The translations under genes were made by a program, and so were the position numbers. A stretch of 64,000 nt of DNA from Streptomyces sp. NBC_01317 (lineage in GTDB: Bacteria; Actinomycetota; Actinomycetes; Streptomycetales; Streptomycetaceae). The number at the start of each line of letters is the position of its first letter. Position 1 is the stretch's first letter. A model generated the notes under the pieces. It had not been told where the DNA came from. It saw only the letters and a program-made list of their open reading frames with translations, and ran no database searches. Location of the stretch: positions 2,463,501 through 2,527,500 of the forward strand of contig NZ_CP108393.1 in the NCBI RefSeq assembly GCF_035961655.1, given 5' to 3'. Positions 53,997 to 64,000 of the stretch are shown in pieces.

Positions 53997-55430
53997 TCAG
54001 GCGGGCAGGACGAACTGCTGGTTGGTGCCGCCCGCGCAGGTCCAGATCTGGAGCCGCGCGCCGTTGGCCGTGGACTTGTCCACGACGTCCAGGCACTTGC
54101 CGGACACGGGGTTCACCAGCGTGTTGCCGCTGCCCTTCTGCCACTGCTGGGCGCCCGTGCCGTTGCAGTCGTACAACTGCGCCTTGGTGCCGTTCGCCGT
54201 CCCCGCCGCGGCGAGGTCGAGGCACTTGCCGAGCGCGCGGACCGTACCGTCCGTGGACACCGTCCACTGCTGGGCGGTGGAGCCGTTGCAGTCGTAGAGC
54301 TGTACGGCCGTGCCGTTGGCGTTGCTCGCCGCGTTCACGTCGACGCACTTGCCGCCGAGTCCGGTGATCTTACCGGTCGCACCGGTGGGCGGCGGGGTGG
54401 TGCCGCCACCGGGGCCCGTGACCCCGTTGAAGATGCCGGCGAACTGCCAGGCGCTCTGCGACGTGCCGCTGCACGTGTCGGAGAGGGTGCCGTTGCTCGC
54501 GCAGGCCTTGTCCCGGCCGAGCGCCCAGAAGGCCAGCTCCTGGATGCCCTTCGCCTTGGCGAAGGCCGCGAGGGTGTTCGCGTTGGCCGTGGTGAACACC
54601 TCGGCCGTGGTGTCGTTCACCCCGATCATCGGGGTGTTGCCCTCCATCGCCCACAGCTGCGCGTCGGTCTTGGTGGTCCAGATCCGGCCGAGCTGGGCGT
54701 GCAGCGCGGTGGCCGCGTCCGTGGCCGCCTTGCCCATGTCCATCGCCGGCCCGTAGTCCATCGTCATCAGGTTGACGAGGTTGACGGTGAGGTTGTTGTT
54801 CTTGGCGTTGGTGAGCAGGTCGAGCTGGTCCTGGGGCAGACCGGTGGGGTCGGTCGCCAGGGTGAACTGCACGTCCAGCTTCTTGCCCGCCGCCGCGTAC
54901 TCCTGCTGGAGCTGGGCGAGCGCCTTGTTGCGGCGGTCGTTGGCCGCGTCGTCGTCGATGACCCCGTCGCCCTCGATGTCGAAGTCGACCCGGGTCAGGT
55001 TGAGGCCGTCGATGACACGCTTGTACTGGGTCTTGAGGGCGGCCACCGAGGTGCAGGCCTGGCCCAGCTCGGTGCCGGCGGCGCCGCCGAACGAGGCGAT
55101 CACGTCGCCGCCCGCCGCGCGGTTGGCGTTGATCGCCGAGGTCCAGCCGGCGTCGGTGATGGGGGTGTCACCGTTGTACGTGGCGTTGCAGCCGCCGCCG
55201 TCGATGATGAAGGCGAGGGTGAAGTACTTGAGCCCGGTGGCGTTGCGGGCGTTGGCCATCGCCGACGGCGCGGCGTAGGTCTCGATGTAGGGCGCCGCGT
55301 ACTGGGCGGGGAAGCCGGGACCCGGGTTGGCCGCGGCGCTGGCGCCGCCGGCGGTGGCGACGACCGCGGTGGCGGCCAGGGCGAGCACGGCCGGGACTGC
55401 GGCCAGCGCTCTCGTACAGGATCGGAACAC
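53997..55430 (-). CDS. Secreted GH18 chitinase with C-terminal ricin-type lectin (CBM13)
   Basis: GTG at 55428-55430 with AGGAG five bases upstream gives 477 residues (an ATG at 55443-55445 has no ribosome site). A signal peptide (VFRSCTRALAAVPAVLALAA) is followed by a GH18 barrel with the catalytic DxDxE motif VDFDIEGDG (Asp149, Asp151, Glu153) and NLMTMDYGPAMDMG. After a TPPPTGATG linker comes a beta-trefoil lectin with three KCVD/KCLD...QLYDCNG repeats, very like that of the GH30 in this window. It cleaves chitin, with the lectin aiding attachment. A DasR-like box lies about 145 bases upstream. Confidence 0.94.
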   Translation of the reverse strand: MFRSCTRALAAVPAVLALAATAVVATAGGASAAANPGPGFPAQYAAPYIETYAAPSAMANARNATGLKYFTLAFIIDGGGCNATYNGDTPITDAGWTSAINANRAAGGDVIASFGGAAGTELGQACTSVAALKTQYKRVIDGLNLTRVDFDIEGDGVIDDDAANDRRNKALAQLQQEYAAAGKKLDVQFTLATDPTGLPQDQLDLLTNAKNNNLTVNLVNLMTMDYGPAMDMGKAATDAATALHAQLGRIWTTKTDAQLWAMEGNTPMIGVNDTTAEVFTTANANTLAAFAKAKGIQELAFWALGRDKACASNGTLSDTCSGTSQSAWQFAGIFNGVTGPGGGTTPPPTGATGKITGLGGKCVDVNAASNANGTAVQLYDCNGSTAQQWTVSTDGTVRALGKCLDLAAAGTANGTKAQLYDCNGTGAQQWQKGSGNTLVNPVSGKCLDVVDKSTANGARLQIWTCAGGTNQQFVLPA

Positions 55431-55531
55431 GGAAACTCCTGTCATGGACGCATCAATACACATGTGGGGGTGGAGCGCAGACAAGTACCGAAATGAGCGG
55501 ATGGGGATCGGCCGTGGTGGTTCAGGTGAAA

Positions 55532-55546
55532 GAACGGAGACCGTTC
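55532..55546. promoter_or_regulatory. Inverted repeat GAACG-N5-CGTTC upstream of the chitinase
   Basis: A 15-base symmetric element about 100 bases before the chitinase start. Together with the DasR-like box it is the only structure in the 55431-55687 intergenic region, which otherwise holds no gene. Confidence 0.4.
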
Positions 55547-55574
55547 ATGTGAACCGGCCGGTACGGGAACGAGT

Positions 55575-55590
55575 AAAGGACTAGACCAAC
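55575..55590 (-). promoter_or_regulatory. DasR-type box (dre) upstream of the chitinase
   Basis: On the coding strand GTTGGTCTAGTCCTTT matches the DasR consensus ACTGGTCTAGACCAGT at 11 of 16 positions, including the full TGGTCTAG core. DasR is the GlcNAc-6-phosphate-responsive repressor of Streptomyces chitinase genes. A position 145 bases before the start is compatible with promoter control. Confidence 0.65.
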
Positions 55591-55687
55591 GGCGCGTCAA
55601 TGGCTTGCCCACCGACCACAGGAGTTGCAGACCGGGTTTTTGACGGCTGTTTACCGTCGCGGGACCACCACGGGGCTCATCGCGGGC

Positions 55688-56995
55688 TCAACTCCCGAAC
55701 GCGAGCAGCGACAGCCAGAGCCCGACCGTCGAGACCAGGAGCGTGGCGGGCACGGTCAGCAGCCCCAGCCTGGTGAACAGCCCCAACTCCGCTTCGGTGC
55801 GGTGCTCGTGCAGGATGCGCCGCCACAACAGGGTCGCCAGGGAGCCGACGTACGTGAGGTTCGGACCGAGGTTGACCCCGATCAGCGCGGCCAGGACCGG
55901 CCCCGGTCCGGAGGGCCCGACGACCGGCAACAGGGCCAGGATCGCGGGGAGGTTGTTGATCAGGTTGGACAGTACGGCGGCCACGGCGGCGATCGCCAGC
56001 AGCGCGGCCAGCGAGGAGCCGTCCGGGAGCAGGTGCTCGATCCCGGTGTTGAGGCCGTTGTCCACGACGGCCTTGACCACCACGCCGAGCGCGAGGACGA
56101 AGAGGCAGAAGAGCGGCGAGGCGGCGCGGACGAGACCGGGCACGGTCGTACGGCGCTGGGCCAGCGCGCGGACGGCGAGGACGACCGCCCCGGCGAACGC
56201 CGCCCAGACCGGCTCGATCCCGGCGAACGAGGTGACCACGAACCCCGCGAGGGTCAGGCCGAGGACGACGAGGGTGAACACGGGGACGGGGGTGGTCTTC
56301 TCGCGTACCGGATCGGAGTCCGCGCCCGCATCCACTTCCGTGTCCGCGGCCTCATCCGCGTCGAGGTCTTCCGCGAAGAACCGGCGGAACACCACGTACT
56401 CCACCCCCACCGCCGCGATCCACGGCAGGGTCATCAGCAGCGCGAACCGCGTGAACGACAGCCCGCTCGCCGTGAGCGCCAGCAGATTGGTGAGGTTGGA
56501 GACCGGCAGCAACAGCGAGGCGGAGTTGGCGAGATGGGCGCAGGCGTAGACGTGCGGCCGGGGCCGGGCACCGAGCTTGGCGGCGGTCGCGAACACCACC
56601 GGCGTGAGCAGCACGACCGTCGCGTCCAGGCTGAGGATCGCGGTGATGACGGCGGCCACGGCGAACACCCCGCCCAGCAACCGCCGGGGCCGGCGCCCGC
56701 ACACCCGGGCCACCAGCTCCCCCGCCGCCTTGAACAGCCCCTCGTCGGCGCAGAGCTGGGCCAGGACGAGCACCGCCGCGAGGAAGCCGACCACCGGCAG
56801 GAGGCTGTGCGTCTGCCGCCACGCCTCGTGCGGCGACACGGCACCGAGGGCGATGAGCAGCAGCGCCGCGGGTACGGCGGCGACCGCCTCCGGCCACCCA
56901 CGGGGGCGTACGACGGCGAACGCCAGCACGGCCAGCAGCAGCGCGACGGAGACGGTTTCCGCGACGACGACGTTCAGAGCACACTCCTGGGGCAC
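55688..56995 (-). CDS. ArsB/NhaD-type membrane transporter
   Basis: GTG at 56993-56995 gives 435 residues. AGGAG lies just before an in-frame CTG (56975-56977), so initiation at that CTG six codons later is also plausible. It has about ten to twelve membrane helices with the ArsB/citrate-transporter hallmarks: SLLPVVGFLAAVLVLAQL, ILSLDATVVLLTPVVFATAAKLG, ANSASLLLPVSNLTNLLAL, and AVLSNLINNLPAILALLP plus GVNLGPNLTYVGSLATLLWRRIL in the second half. Two ATPase- or ArsR-type partners are absent nearby, so arsenite export is not certain; Na+/H+ exchange or other anion transport is equally possible. Confidence 0.88.
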   Translation of the reverse strand: MPQECALNVVVAETVSVALLLAVLAFAVVRPRGWPEAVAAVPAALLLIALGAVSPHEAWRQTHSLLPVVGFLAAVLVLAQLCADEGLFKAAGELVARVCGRRPRRLLGGVFAVAAVITAILSLDATVVLLTPVVFATAAKLGARPRPHVYACAHLANSASLLLPVSNLTNLLALTASGLSFTRFALLMTLPWIAAVGVEYVVFRRFFAEDLDADEAADTEVDAGADSDPVREKTTPVPVFTLVVLGLTLAGFVVTSFAGIEPVWAAFAGAVVLAVRALAQRRTTVPGLVRAASPLFCLFVLALGVVVKAVVDNGLNTGIEHLLPDGSSLAALLAIAAVAAVLSNLINNLPAILALLPVVGPSGPGPVLAALIGVNLGPNLTYVGSLATLLWRRILHEHRTEAELGLFTRLGLLTVPATLLVSTVGLWLSLLAFGS

Positions 56996-57134
56996 CCGGC
57001 ATAGGTCGGGGGTGGCGCACCCGTCAGGTGCGCCACCCCCGGTGGCATACGTACAGCGAGGTCGGCCTCGGACGTACGGCGCGAGGTCGGCCTCGTCCTC
57101 ACAGCGCGAGGTCAATCCCCGCCCGGACCGAGGA

Positions 57135-58643
57135 TCAGCCCTCGGCGCCCAGCTTCTCCAGGATCAGCTCGCGCACCCGCGCCGCGTCCGCCTGGCCGCG
57201 CGTGGCCTTCATGACCGCGCCGACCAGCGCGCCCGCCGCCGCGACCTTGCCCGCCCTGATCTTGTCGGCGATCGCCGCGTTGCCCGCGATCGCCTCGTCC
57301 ACGGCCAGCCCGAGCGCGCCCTCGTCGGAGACGACCTTGAGGCCGCGCTTCTCCACGACGGTGTCCGGGTCGCCCTCGCCGGCGAGAACGCCGTCCAGGA
57401 CCTGCCGGGCCAGCTTGTCGTTGAGATCGCCGGACGCGACCAGCGCAGCCACCCGGGCCACCTGCTCCGGGGTGATGGGCAGTTCGTCCAGCGAGCGGCC
57501 CGATTCGTTGGCGTTGCGGGCCAGCTCGCCCATCCACCACTTGCGGGCCTGGTCGGCCGGGGCGCCCGCGGCGATCGTGGCGACGATCGGCTCGATCGCG
57601 CCCGCGTTCAGCATCGACTGCATGTCGTGCTCGGTGACGCCCCACTCCTCGCGGAGCCGGTTCCGCCGCGCGCGCGGCATCTCGGGCAGCCCGGCGCGCA
57701 GTTCCTCGACCCAGTCACGGGCGGGGGCGACCGGCACGAGGTCGGGCTCCGGGAAGTACCGGTAGTCCTCCGCGTTGTCCTTGATGCGGCCGGCCGTGGT
57801 GGACCCGTCCTCCTCGTGGAAGTGACGGGTCTCCTGGACGATCGTGCCGCCCGAGTTCAGCACCGCGGCGTGGCGCTGGATCTCGTAGTGGGCGGCGCGC
57901 TCCACGCTCCGGAGCGAGTTGACGTTCTTCGTCTCGGAGCGGGTGCCGAACTCCTCGCGGCCGTGCGGGCGCAGCGACAGGTTCACGTCGCACCGCATCT
58001 GGCCCATCTCCATGCGCGCCTCGGAGACCCCGAGCGCCTTGATGAGTTCGCGCAGCTCGGCGACGTACGCCTTGGCGACCTCGGGGGCCCTGGCGCCCGC
58101 GCCCTCGATCGGCTTGGTGACGATCTCGATGAGCGGGATGCCTGCGCGGTTGTAGTCGAGCAGGGAGTGGGACGCGCCGTGGATACGGCCGGTGGCGCCG
58201 CCGACGTGCAGCGACTTGCCGGTGTCCTCCTCCATGTGGGCGCGCTCGATCTGCACCCGGAAGATCTCGCCGTCGGCGAGCTGGACGTCCAGGTGGCCGT
58301 TGAAGGCGATCGGCTCGTCGTACTGCGACGTCTGGAAGTTCTTGGGCATGTCCGGATAGAAGTAGTTCTTCCGGGCGAAGCGGCACCAGTCGGCGATCTC
58401 GCAGTTGAGCGCGAGGCCGATCTTGATCGCCGACTCGACCCCGATCGCGTTGACGACCGGGAGCGAGCCGGGCAGACCCAGACAGGTGGGGCAGGTCTGC
58501 GAGTTGGGGTCGGCCCCCAGCTCGGTCGAGCAGCCGCAGAACATCTTGGTCCTGGTGCCGAGCTCGACATGGACCTCCAGGCCCATGACGGGATCGTACG
58601 TAGCGAGGGCGTCCTCGTACGGCACGAGTTCAGTGACGGTCAC
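57135..58643 (-). CDS. gatB: Asp-tRNA(Asn)/Glu-tRNA(Gln) amidotransferase subunit B
   Basis: 502 residues. The cradle domain starts [23 protein letters not shown], and the zinc site uses FCGCST...[10 protein letters not shown]. Kinase-like residues sit in [28 protein letters not shown]. The C-terminal YqeY-like tail domain (about 350-500) recognises tRNA. It phosphorylates and amidates misacylated tRNA with GatA and GatC. It is downstream of a small gene and gatA on the same strand. The 16-base gap to the small gene supports one operon. Confidence 0.97.
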   Translation of the reverse strand: MTVTELVPYEDALATYDPVMGLEVHVELGTRTKMFCGCSTELGADPNSQTCPTCLGLPGSLPVVNAIGVESAIKIGLALNCEIADWCRFARKNYFYPDMPKNFQTSQYDEPIAFNGHLDVQLADGEIFRVQIERAHMEEDTGKSLHVGGATGRIHGASHSLLDYNRAGIPLIEIVTKPIEGAGARAPEVAKAYVAELRELIKALGVSEARMEMGQMRCDVNLSLRPHGREEFGTRSETKNVNSLRSVERAAHYEIQRHAAVLNSGGTIVQETRHFHEEDGSTTAGRIKDNAEDYRYFPEPDLVPVAPARDWVEELRAGLPEMPRARRNRLREEWGVTEHDMQSMLNAGAIEPIVATIAAGAPADQARKWWMGELARNANESGRSLDELPITPEQVARVAALVASGDLNDKLARQVLDGVLAGEGDPDTVVEKRGLKVVSDEGALGLAVDEAIAGNAAIADKIRAGKVAAAGALVGAVMKATRGQADAARVRELILEKLGAEG

Positions 58644-58659
58644 GGTGAAACATTCCCTC

Positions 58660-58902
58660 TCAGCCCAGCAGGACGTCGTCGTCGCCCAGGCGCTTCAGCT
58701 CGCGGTACAGGATCGCCAGGCCGGTGACGATGGCCGCGGCGGAGATGGCGGCATCGACGAGGCGGAGCGTGTCCTGCTCGGTACGGGCCCTCTTGACCTG
58801 CTTGGCGACGCTGAGGGCGCTGAAGGCCGTGGTGGCCATGGACAGGTAGGTGCCGGACTTGGACTTCTTGAAGCCCTTGGCCTTGCTGATCGCGTTACTC
58901 AT
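58660..58902 (-). CDS. 80-residue small membrane-associated protein between gatA and gatB
   Basis: ATG at 58900-58902 overlaps the gatA stop by ATGA. The protein [27 protein letters not shown]... has a basic N-terminus, an amphipathic middle ([23 protein letters not shown]) and one hydrophobic segment at about residues 50-65 ([16 protein letters not shown]). It ends in DDDVLLG. I know of no function. Being coupled to gatA and immediately upstream of gatB, it could modulate or tether the amidotransferase. To my memory Streptomyces gat operons often have such an extra frame. Confidence 0.75.
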   Translation of the reverse strand: MSNAISKAKGFKKSKSGTYLSMATTAFSALSVAKQVKRARTEQDTLRLVDAAISAAAIVTGLAILYRELKRLGDDDVLLG

Positions 58903-60428
58903 AGTGACGGTGCCTCCTCCAGCAGCGGGTGCCCCCACCTTTCCACGAAGGCGGCCTCGACGGCGGCTCCGACCTTGTACAGCCGGTCGTCCTTCAGGGC
59001 GGGGGCGATGATCTGGAGCCCGACCGGCAGGCCGTCCTCCGGCGCGAGGCCGCAGGGCAGGGACATGGCCGCGTTGCCCGCCATGTTGGTCGGGATGGTG
59101 CACAGGTCCGCGAGGTACATCGCCATCGGGTCGTCGGCGCGCTCGCCGATCGGGAAGGCGGTGGTCGGGGTCGTCGGGGAGACGATCACGTCGACCTGCT
59201 CGAAGGCCTTCTCGAAGTCGCGGGTGATGAGGGTGCGGACCTTCTGGGCCGAGCCGTAGTACGCATCGTAGTAGCCGGAGCTGAGCGCGTACGTACCGAG
59301 GATGACGCGGCGCTTGACCTCGTCGCCGAAGCCCGCCTCGCGGGTCAGGGCGGTGACGTCCTCGGCCGACCGGGTGCCGTCGTCGCCGACCCGCAGGCCG
59401 TAGCGCATGGCGTCGAACCGGGCGAGGTTCGAGGAGCACTCGGACGGCGCGATCAGGTAGTACGCCGACAGGGCGAGGTCGAAGGACGGGCAGTCCAGCT
59501 CCACGACGGTGGCGCCGAGCTTGGTGAGCAGCTCCACCGCCTCGTCGAAGCGCTGGACGACCCCGGCCTGGTAGCCCTCGCCGGAGAACTGCTTGACGAC
59601 GCCCACGCGCATCCCGGCGACCGACCCGTTGCGGGCCGCCTCGACCACCGAGGGGACCGGCGCGTCGATGGACGTGGAGTCCATCGGGTCGTGGCCGGCG
59701 ATCACCTCGTGGAGCAGGGCCGCGTCCAGGACCGTACGGGCGCAGGGGCCGCCCTGGTCCAGGGAGGACGAGAAGGCGACCATGCCGTAGCGCGAGACCC
59801 CGCCGTAGGTCGGCTTGACGCCGACCGTGCCGGTGAGCGCGGCGGGCTGACGGATGGAGCCGCCGGTGTCCGTACCGATGGCCAGGGGTGCCTCGTACGA
59901 GGCCAGCGCGGCGGACGAGCCACCGCCGGAGCCGCCGGGGACCCGGGTCAGGTCCCAGGGGTTGCCGGTGGGGCCGTACGCGCTGTTCTCCGTGGAGGAC
60001 CCCATGGCGAACTCGTCCATGTTGGTCTTGCCGAGGATGACCACGCCCGCGGCCTTGAGCCGCTTGGTGACTGTCGCGTCGTACGGCGGGATCCAGCCTT
60101 CGAGGATCTTGGAGCCGACGGTGGTCGGCACGCCCTCGGTGGTGAAGATGTCCTTGAGCGCGAGCGGGACCCCGGCGAGCGGGCCCAGCTCCTCGCCGGC
60201 CGCGCGCCGCGCGTCCACCGCGCGGGCCTGGGCGAGCGCGCCCTCCCGGTCGACGTGGAGGAAGGCGTGGACCTTCTCGTCCACGGCCTCGATCCTGGCG
60301 AGGTGCGCCTCGGTGACCTCGACGGCCGTGAGCTCGCCCGAGGCGATCTTCGCGGCGATCGCGGCCGCGGTGAGCCTGATGATGTCGGTCTTGATGGTCG
60401 TGCCGCCATCCGTGTTGCTGTCCGTCAT
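58899..60428 (-). CDS. gatA: Asp-tRNA(Asn)/Glu-tRNA(Gln) amidotransferase subunit A
   Basis: 509 residues, an amidase-signature enzyme with the Ser-cisSer-Lys triad. Lys is in [10 protein letters not shown], and the Ser pair is in [47 protein letters not shown]. It releases ammonia from glutamine for the amidation step run by GatB. It follows gatC by six bases and overlaps the downstream small gene by ATGA. Confidence 0.97.
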   Translation of the reverse strand: MTDSNTDGGTTIKTDIIRLTAAAIAAKIASGELTAVEVTEAHLARIEAVDEKVHAFLHVDREGALAQARAVDARRAAGEELGPLAGVPLALKDIFTTEGVPTTVGSKILEGWIPPYDATVTKRLKAAGVVILGKTNMDEFAMGSSTENSAYGPTGNPWDLTRVPGGSGGGSSAALASYEAPLAIGTDTGGSIRQPAALTGTVGVKPTYGGVSRYGMVAFSSSLDQGGPCARTVLDAALLHEVIAGHDPMDSTSIDAPVPSVVEAARNGSVAGMRVGVVKQFSGEGYQAGVVQRFDEAVELLTKLGATVVELDCPSFDLALSAYYLIAPSECSSNLARFDAMRYGLRVGDDGTRSAEDVTALTREAGFGDEVKRRVILGTYALSSGYYDAYYGSAQKVRTLITRDFEKAFEQVDVIVSPTTPTTAFPIGERADDPMAMYLADLCTIPTNMAGNAAMSLPCGLAPEDGLPVGLQIIAPALKDDRLYKVGAAVEAAFVERWGHPLLEEAPSL

Positions 60429-60434
60429 GGCTGT

Positions 60435-60731
60435 TTAGTCCTCCCCCAGGATCTGCGGCACCTTGAAACGCTGCTGCTCCTGGGCCGGGGCGCCGGAGAG
60501 CGCCTGCGCGGGGGTGAGCGACGGACGGACCTCGTCCGCGCGCATGACGTTCGTCAGCGGCAGCGGATGGGAGGTCGGCGGTACGTCTTGGTCGGCGACC
60601 TCGGACACGCGGGCGACCGCGCCGATGATGTCGTCGAGCTGTCCGGCGAAGTGTTCGAGCTCTTCGGCCTTCAGCTCCAGACGCGCCAGCCGTGCGAGGT
60701 GAGCGACCTCCTCGCGCGTGATGCCAGGCAT
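60435..60731 (-). CDS. gatC: Asp-tRNA(Asn)/Glu-tRNA(Gln) amidotransferase subunit C
   Basis: 98 residues from ATG 60729-60731 ([42 protein letters not shown]...), which is the standard GatC N-terminal helix pair. The tail [17 protein letters not shown] wraps around GatA. It stabilises the GatA-GatB complex. First gene of the gat operon; a longer frame upstream has no ribosome site. The intergenic 60732-60932 gap before the GGDEF-EAL gene contains no obvious terminator. Confidence 0.96.
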   Translation of the reverse strand: MPGITREEVAHLARLARLELKAEELEHFAGQLDDIIGAVARVSEVADQDVPPTSHPLPLTNVMRADEVRPSLTPAQALSGAPAQEQQRFKVPQILGED

Positions 60732-60932
60732 GCGGCGATCCTCAGGGGTGAGTGAGAGTGGTTTCGGCCCCAATCCTATGGGTCGGAGCCCCCTCCCCAC
60801 GAAACGGTTAGCCGCTGACCCGTCCGGGTGAGCGCGGCGGGCGCCTCCGGACCGGGTCACGGGACGGCCGGATCCGCCTCGGTACGCCGCGATCCGTCTA
60901 CCCCGCGATCCGTTACGGAACAGCCTGATCCG

Positions 60933-63044
60933 TTACGGGACGGCCTGGCCGGACTGTTCGCGGCGCGCGGCCGCCTCCAGCTCCGCCGGGCGCTGCCAGC
61001 CGTGCTCGCTCCTCGCCCGCAGCCAGGCGGTCGCCTCGTGGGGCGGCATCGCGGCGGCCACCAGCCAGCCCTGTACGGCGTCGCAGCCCAGGTCCCGCAG
61101 CCGTTCCCACGTCTCGTCGTCCTCGACGCCCTCCGCGACCACCACCAGGCCCAGGGAGTGCGCCAGGTCGACCGTGCAGCGGACGATCTCCGCGTCCTCG
61201 TTGTCGACGGCGAGCCGGGCCACGAAGGACCGGTCGATCTTCAGCTCGCTCACCGGCAGGCGCCGCAGGTGCACCAGCGAGGAGTACCCCGTACCGAAGT
61301 CGTCCAGGGACATCTTCACGCCGTGCCCGGTGAGGCCCGCGAGGGTGTCGGCGGCCCGCTGGGGGTCCTCCAGCAGGACGTGTTCCGTTATCTCCAGCTG
61401 GAGGGAGCCCGGCGGGACGCCGTGCCGGGCGAGGCGGGCCGCGACGGAACCGGCGAAGCCGGGGGTGTGGACGTCGCGCGGCGACACGTTGACGGCCACC
61501 GGGGTCATCAGGCCCTGGGCCCGCCAGCGGGCGACCTGGGCGAGAGCCGTGTCCAGGACGTACTCGGTCAGGTGCGGCATCAGCCCCGAGGACTCGGCGA
61601 TGGCGATGAACTCGTCAGGGGGGACCCGGCCGCGCTCCGGGTGCACCCAGCGCACCAGCGCCTCCAGCCCCGCGACCTGGCCGTCGAAGCGGACCTTCGG
61701 CTGGTAGTGCAGCTCCACCTCGCCGGCGTCCAGCGCCCGGCGCAGGTCGCCCAGCAGGCCCAGCCGGTCCGGGGTGTTGGAGTCCCGCTTGGACTCGTAC
61801 ACCTCGACGCCCGTACGGTCCCGCTTCGCCTGGTACATCGCGACGTCCGCGCGGCGCAGCAGCCCTTCCGCGTCGAGCGCGTGCTCGGGGTAGACGGCGA
61901 CCCCGGCGCTGGCCTCCAGGACGAGCGTGAGGCCGTCCAGGTCCAGCGGTGAGGACAGCTCGGCGACCAAGTGGCGGGCCACGCGCTGCGCGCTGGTCGT
62001 GGAGTCGCACGTCGGGAGCAGGACGGCGAACTCGTCGCCCCCGAGTCTGGCCGCCTCCGCGCCCTGCGGCAGGGCGAGGCGCAGCCGGTCCGCTATCTGC
62101 AACAGCAGCCGGTCACCGGCGAGATGGCCGAGCGTGTCGTTGACCGAACGGAAGCGGTCGAGGTCTATCAGGACCAGCGCGGACCTGGCGCCCAGCGACT
62201 CGGCCTCCTCCAGCGCCGACCAGGTCCGCTCCAGCAGCCACTGGCGGTTGGGCAGGCCGGTGAGCGGGTCGCGCAGCTGCTCCTCGGCCCGCGCCCGGGC
62301 GATCCACAGCGTGGAGTCGAGGGCGATGAGCGGGATGGAGAAGAGCGGCAGGAGCACCGGCAGGGACACCGCGACCACGCAGATCAGCGGGGCGATGCCG
62401 AGCAGCGCCGCGGCGACCAGGCCCTGGCGCATCAGGGCCGTACGGGCGAGGTGGGGCAGGCCGCCGCCCTGCGGGGTGAGCGCGTACCAGAGCAGGACCC
62501 GCATGACGACGAGATGGGCGCAGGCGGCCAGCACGATCTCGGCGACGCCGCCGATGCCCCAGTCGAGCGGCTGCCAGGGTTCGGCGACGGTCGGGACGTC
62601 CCCGAACAGGGCGAGGACCAGCGCGGCGGAGCCTATGCCCAGGATGTCCGCGGCGCCGTTCAGGACGCCCTGGCGCCAGCGGTGGCGGCGGGCGACGCCG
62701 ACCAGCACCACGACGGCCAGGCTGACCAGTCCGGCCGGCACCCAGCCGTACAGCAGCAGGACGGCGAGGGTGAGGGCCGCGCCGGAGCCCGTGCCGCCCC
62801 ACCAGCGGTCACGGCCGAGCGCGACGAGGTGGCCGACGATGATGCCGGTGAGGACGGCCAGCGACCAGCCTTCGGTGCCGCCGGGGAAGAGCGCCCGGTC
62901 CTCCTGGACCGTGCGGACGATGCCGGTGGTCAGCACGACCACGGCGATTCCGACGACAGCGGCGGGGAATCTCTCCGTCATCCCCGCAAATGCCGCGAAA
63001 CCGCGCGGGGGTGAGACCGGGGCGGCGCTCTCGGTCGGTTTCAT
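60933..63044 (-). CDS. Membrane GGDEF-EAL cyclic-di-GMP enzyme, RmdB-like
   Basis: ATG at 63042-63044 (AGAGGGACGGGA before it) gives 703 residues. An N-terminal membrane region of about eight helices (about 25-240, including AAVVGIAVVVLTTGIV and GVLNGAADILGIGSAALVLALF) is followed directly by a GGDEF domain. RLGGDEF is intact at residues 335-339. An EAL domain follows with intact GLEALVRW (461-463), LQLEITEHVLL and VKMSLDDFGTGYSSL. All catalytic signatures of both activities are present, so it may be bifunctional or mainly a phosphodiesterase. The arrangement near gatC and ligA matches, from memory, RmdB of S. coelicolor. Confidence 0.9.
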   Translation of the reverse strand: MKPTESAAPVSPPRGFAAFAGMTERFPAAVVGIAVVVLTTGIVRTVQEDRALFPGGTEGWSLAVLTGIIVGHLVALGRDRWWGGTGSGAALTLAVLLLYGWVPAGLVSLAVVVLVGVARRHRWRQGVLNGAADILGIGSAALVLALFGDVPTVAEPWQPLDWGIGGVAEIVLAACAHLVVMRVLLWYALTPQGGGLPHLARTALMRQGLVAAALLGIAPLICVVAVSLPVLLPLFSIPLIALDSTLWIARARAEEQLRDPLTGLPNRQWLLERTWSALEEAESLGARSALVLIDLDRFRSVNDTLGHLAGDRLLLQIADRLRLALPQGAEAARLGGDEFAVLLPTCDSTTSAQRVARHLVAELSSPLDLDGLTLVLEASAGVAVYPEHALDAEGLLRRADVAMYQAKRDRTGVEVYESKRDSNTPDRLGLLGDLRRALDAGEVELHYQPKVRFDGQVAGLEALVRWVHPERGRVPPDEFIAIAESSGLMPHLTEYVLDTALAQVARWRAQGLMTPVAVNVSPRDVHTPGFAGSVAARLARHGVPPGSLQLEITEHVLLEDPQRAADTLAGLTGHGVKMSLDDFGTGYSSLVHLRRLPVSELKIDRSFVARLAVDNEDAEIVRCTVDLAHSLGLVVVAEGVEDDETWERLRDLGCDAVQGWLVAAAMPPHEATAWLRARSEHGWQRPAELEAAARREQSGQAVP

Positions 63045-63283
63045 TCCCGTCCCTCTCACAGCCGGCGGAGCCGATGCCACGCGATGGCACGTTGTCATGC
63101 CACCACGGCCGGCATCCCTCCACGCGGCCGTGCACGACAGGCGCACGACTCAACAGTAGGCCGCCAAGTGCCCTGGCGGGCAGCGCTCTACAGCTGTTGC
63201 CCGAATGCAACCCGCCCATCCGTATCCAACGGATTTGCGCCGAACGGGTGAGCTTGAGGCCCCGATCGGGCCCCCGTGGCCCG

Positions 63284-64000
<717 letters not shown>

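Overview
The window is a high-GC actinobacterial chromosome segment, almost certainly from a Streptomyces. Evidence for this is the GTG/TTG starts with strong GGAGG-type ribosome sites, codons ending in G or C, many secreted glycoside hydrolases, and long spurious open frames opposite real genes. From memory, the housekeeping order from the branched-chain amino acid block through gatB/gatA/gatC to ligA matches a conserved core region of the Streptomyces chromosome. I saw no rRNA, tRNA, CRISPR array, phage genes or intact insertion sequence.

Region 1 (1-18.5 kb) is carbohydrate-centred. After a cut-off secreted protein, a YceI protein and a Gly-rich membrane protein comes a beta-glucan locus: secreted GH3 and GH16 enzymes, an intracellular GH1 beta-glucosidase, a complete Opp/Dpp-type ABC importer with a lipoprotein binding protein, a LacI repressor, and a divergent secreted GH30 with a ricin-type lectin domain. 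The simplest reading is extracellular cleavage of beta-1,3/1,6-glucan, import of oligosaccharides, and cytoplasmic hydrolysis by GH1, under LacI control.

Region 2 (18.5-37.4 kb) is amino acid metabolism: cimA, ilvE, leuB, pruA and proline dehydrogenase with a divergent PucR regulator, then serA, ilvC, ilvH and ilvB. cimA and ilvB each have a short leader peptide followed by a terminator hairpin: Ile-Ile for cimA and Ile-Leu-Val-Leu for ilvB. This is ribosome-mediated attenuation matched to each pathway. A small accessory patch (28.5-31.6 kb; SDR, SnoaL-like, LysR and an unknown protein) sits next to a 78-bp MITE-like inverted-repeat element that touches the pucR stop codon.

Region 3 (37.4-57 kb) is mixed. 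It holds a membrane PAS-GGDEF-EAL protein whose EAL domain looks inactive, a 2-hydroxyacid dehydrogenase, an aldo/keto reductase, a PQQ-type sugar dehydrogenase lipoprotein and a large LuxR (LAL) regulator coupled to a 57-residue protein. Upstream of the latter is an array of three phased near-palindromes. An MMPL exporter overlaps a GNAT acetyltransferase gene. Two tandem TetR paralogues and a divergent SDR gene share an operator sequence. A secreted GH18 chitinase has a DasR-like box upstream and is followed by an ArsB-type transporter gene.

Region 4 (57-64 kb) is the gatC-gatA-(small protein)-gatB operon for tRNA-dependent amidation, a second GGDEF-EAL membrane protein with both motifs intact, and the 3' part of ligA, cut by the window end.
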